DNA of 5,975 bases from Chloroflexota bacterium. GTDB taxonomy: Bacteria; Chloroflexota; Anaerolineae; Aggregatilineales; Phototrophicaceae. Under the pieces are notes generated by a model, which saw nothing but the letters and a program-made list of their open reading frames with translations, did no database searches and was not told where the DNA came from. The position numbers and the translations under genes are program-made. The stretch is taken from positions 1 through 5,975 of the forward strand of contig QGUR01000289.1 of assembly GCA_003242205.1 (NCBI GenBank), given 5' to 3'. Below are positions 5,758 through 5,975 of this stretch, piece after piece (positions within the stretch are counted from its first letter, which is position 1; every line of letters begins with the position of its first letter).

Positions 5758-5975
5758 ATGCTCACTCTGGAACAGGCGCTGACGTTGTTGCGGCGCATGC
5801 AGGCCGCCGCGCCACAACAGACCGCCGCAAAACTCAACGACATCAGCCGGTTGCTGCTCTCGCTCAGCGAGGAAAATCAGGCGCTCCAGAGGCAGGCCGG
5901 CGAGGACGCCGGTGGCGCGAACGCGGCGGAAGAGGTGAAGGCGGCGCATATCCTGACGTTGCAGTTGAGCGAGGC
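5758..5975 (+). CDS. Helical N-terminus of an unidentified protein, cut by the right edge
   Basis: Seventy-two codons are open to the window end, preceded by a purine-rich ribosome site. The visible part is helical: MLTLEQALTLLRRMQ, then AAKLNDISRLLLSLSEENQALQ, a Gly/Ala linker (about 49-56), then EEVKAAHILTLQLSE. No catalytic motif is reached. The helix-turn-helix-linker layout and length resemble the beginning of the preceding small kinase, and the last helix could lead into a HisKA H-box. A third soluble kinase is therefore possible, but this is inference. It lies 26 bp after the preceding stop on the same strand, so it is very likely in the same operon. Confidence 0.7.
   Translation, partial: MLTLEQALTLLRRMQAAAPQQTAAKLNDISRLLLSLSEENQALQRQAGEDAGGANAAEEVKAAHILTLQLSE

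Overview
The window is about 6 kb of moderately GC-rich bacterial chromosome with no mobile elements, RNA genes or CRISPR. The gene styles (a soluble GAF-GAF histidine kinase, a second small soluble kinase, a DinB-superfamily protein and a sugar-type Gfo/Idh/MocA oxidoreductase) look to me like Chloroflexota, perhaps Anaerolineae. That is an impression from protein style, not proven by a marker gene.

Layout. The minus-strand half (1-1991) holds a Gfo/Idh/MocA-family oxidoreductase (909-1991) followed 53 bp downstream by a DinB-superfamily protein (1-855) that runs off the left edge. The DinB-type protein has two four-helix modules: the first keeps the metal-binding His triad, the second resembles ClbS/DfsB-type domains but lacks the helix His. 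A divergent 241-bp gap (1992-2232) has a possible promoter on each side and nothing else I can name.

The plus-strand half (2233-5975) is a compact run of four genes: an endonuclease III-like [4Fe-4S] DNA glycosylase/AP lyase (2233-2946), a cytoplasmic GAF-GAF-HisKA-HATPase histidine kinase that starts inside its stop codon (ATGA overlap, 2943-4790), a second, smaller soluble histidine kinase (4850-5731), and a third reading frame with a helical N-terminus cut by the right edge (5758 on). The first gene has a TACAAT -10 box ending 6 bp before its ATG and no Shine-Dalgarno, which suggests a leaderless mRNA. A GC-rich hairpin lies between the two kinases.

How they may work together. Both kinases are soluble and share a matching N-terminal helical segment ahead of their sensory or catalytic domains. 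They also have closely related ATP-lid sequences, and no response regulator is in view. They therefore look like paralogous members of one intracellular signalling cluster, transcribed together with a DNA repair enzyme. The signal and the output are not visible here.
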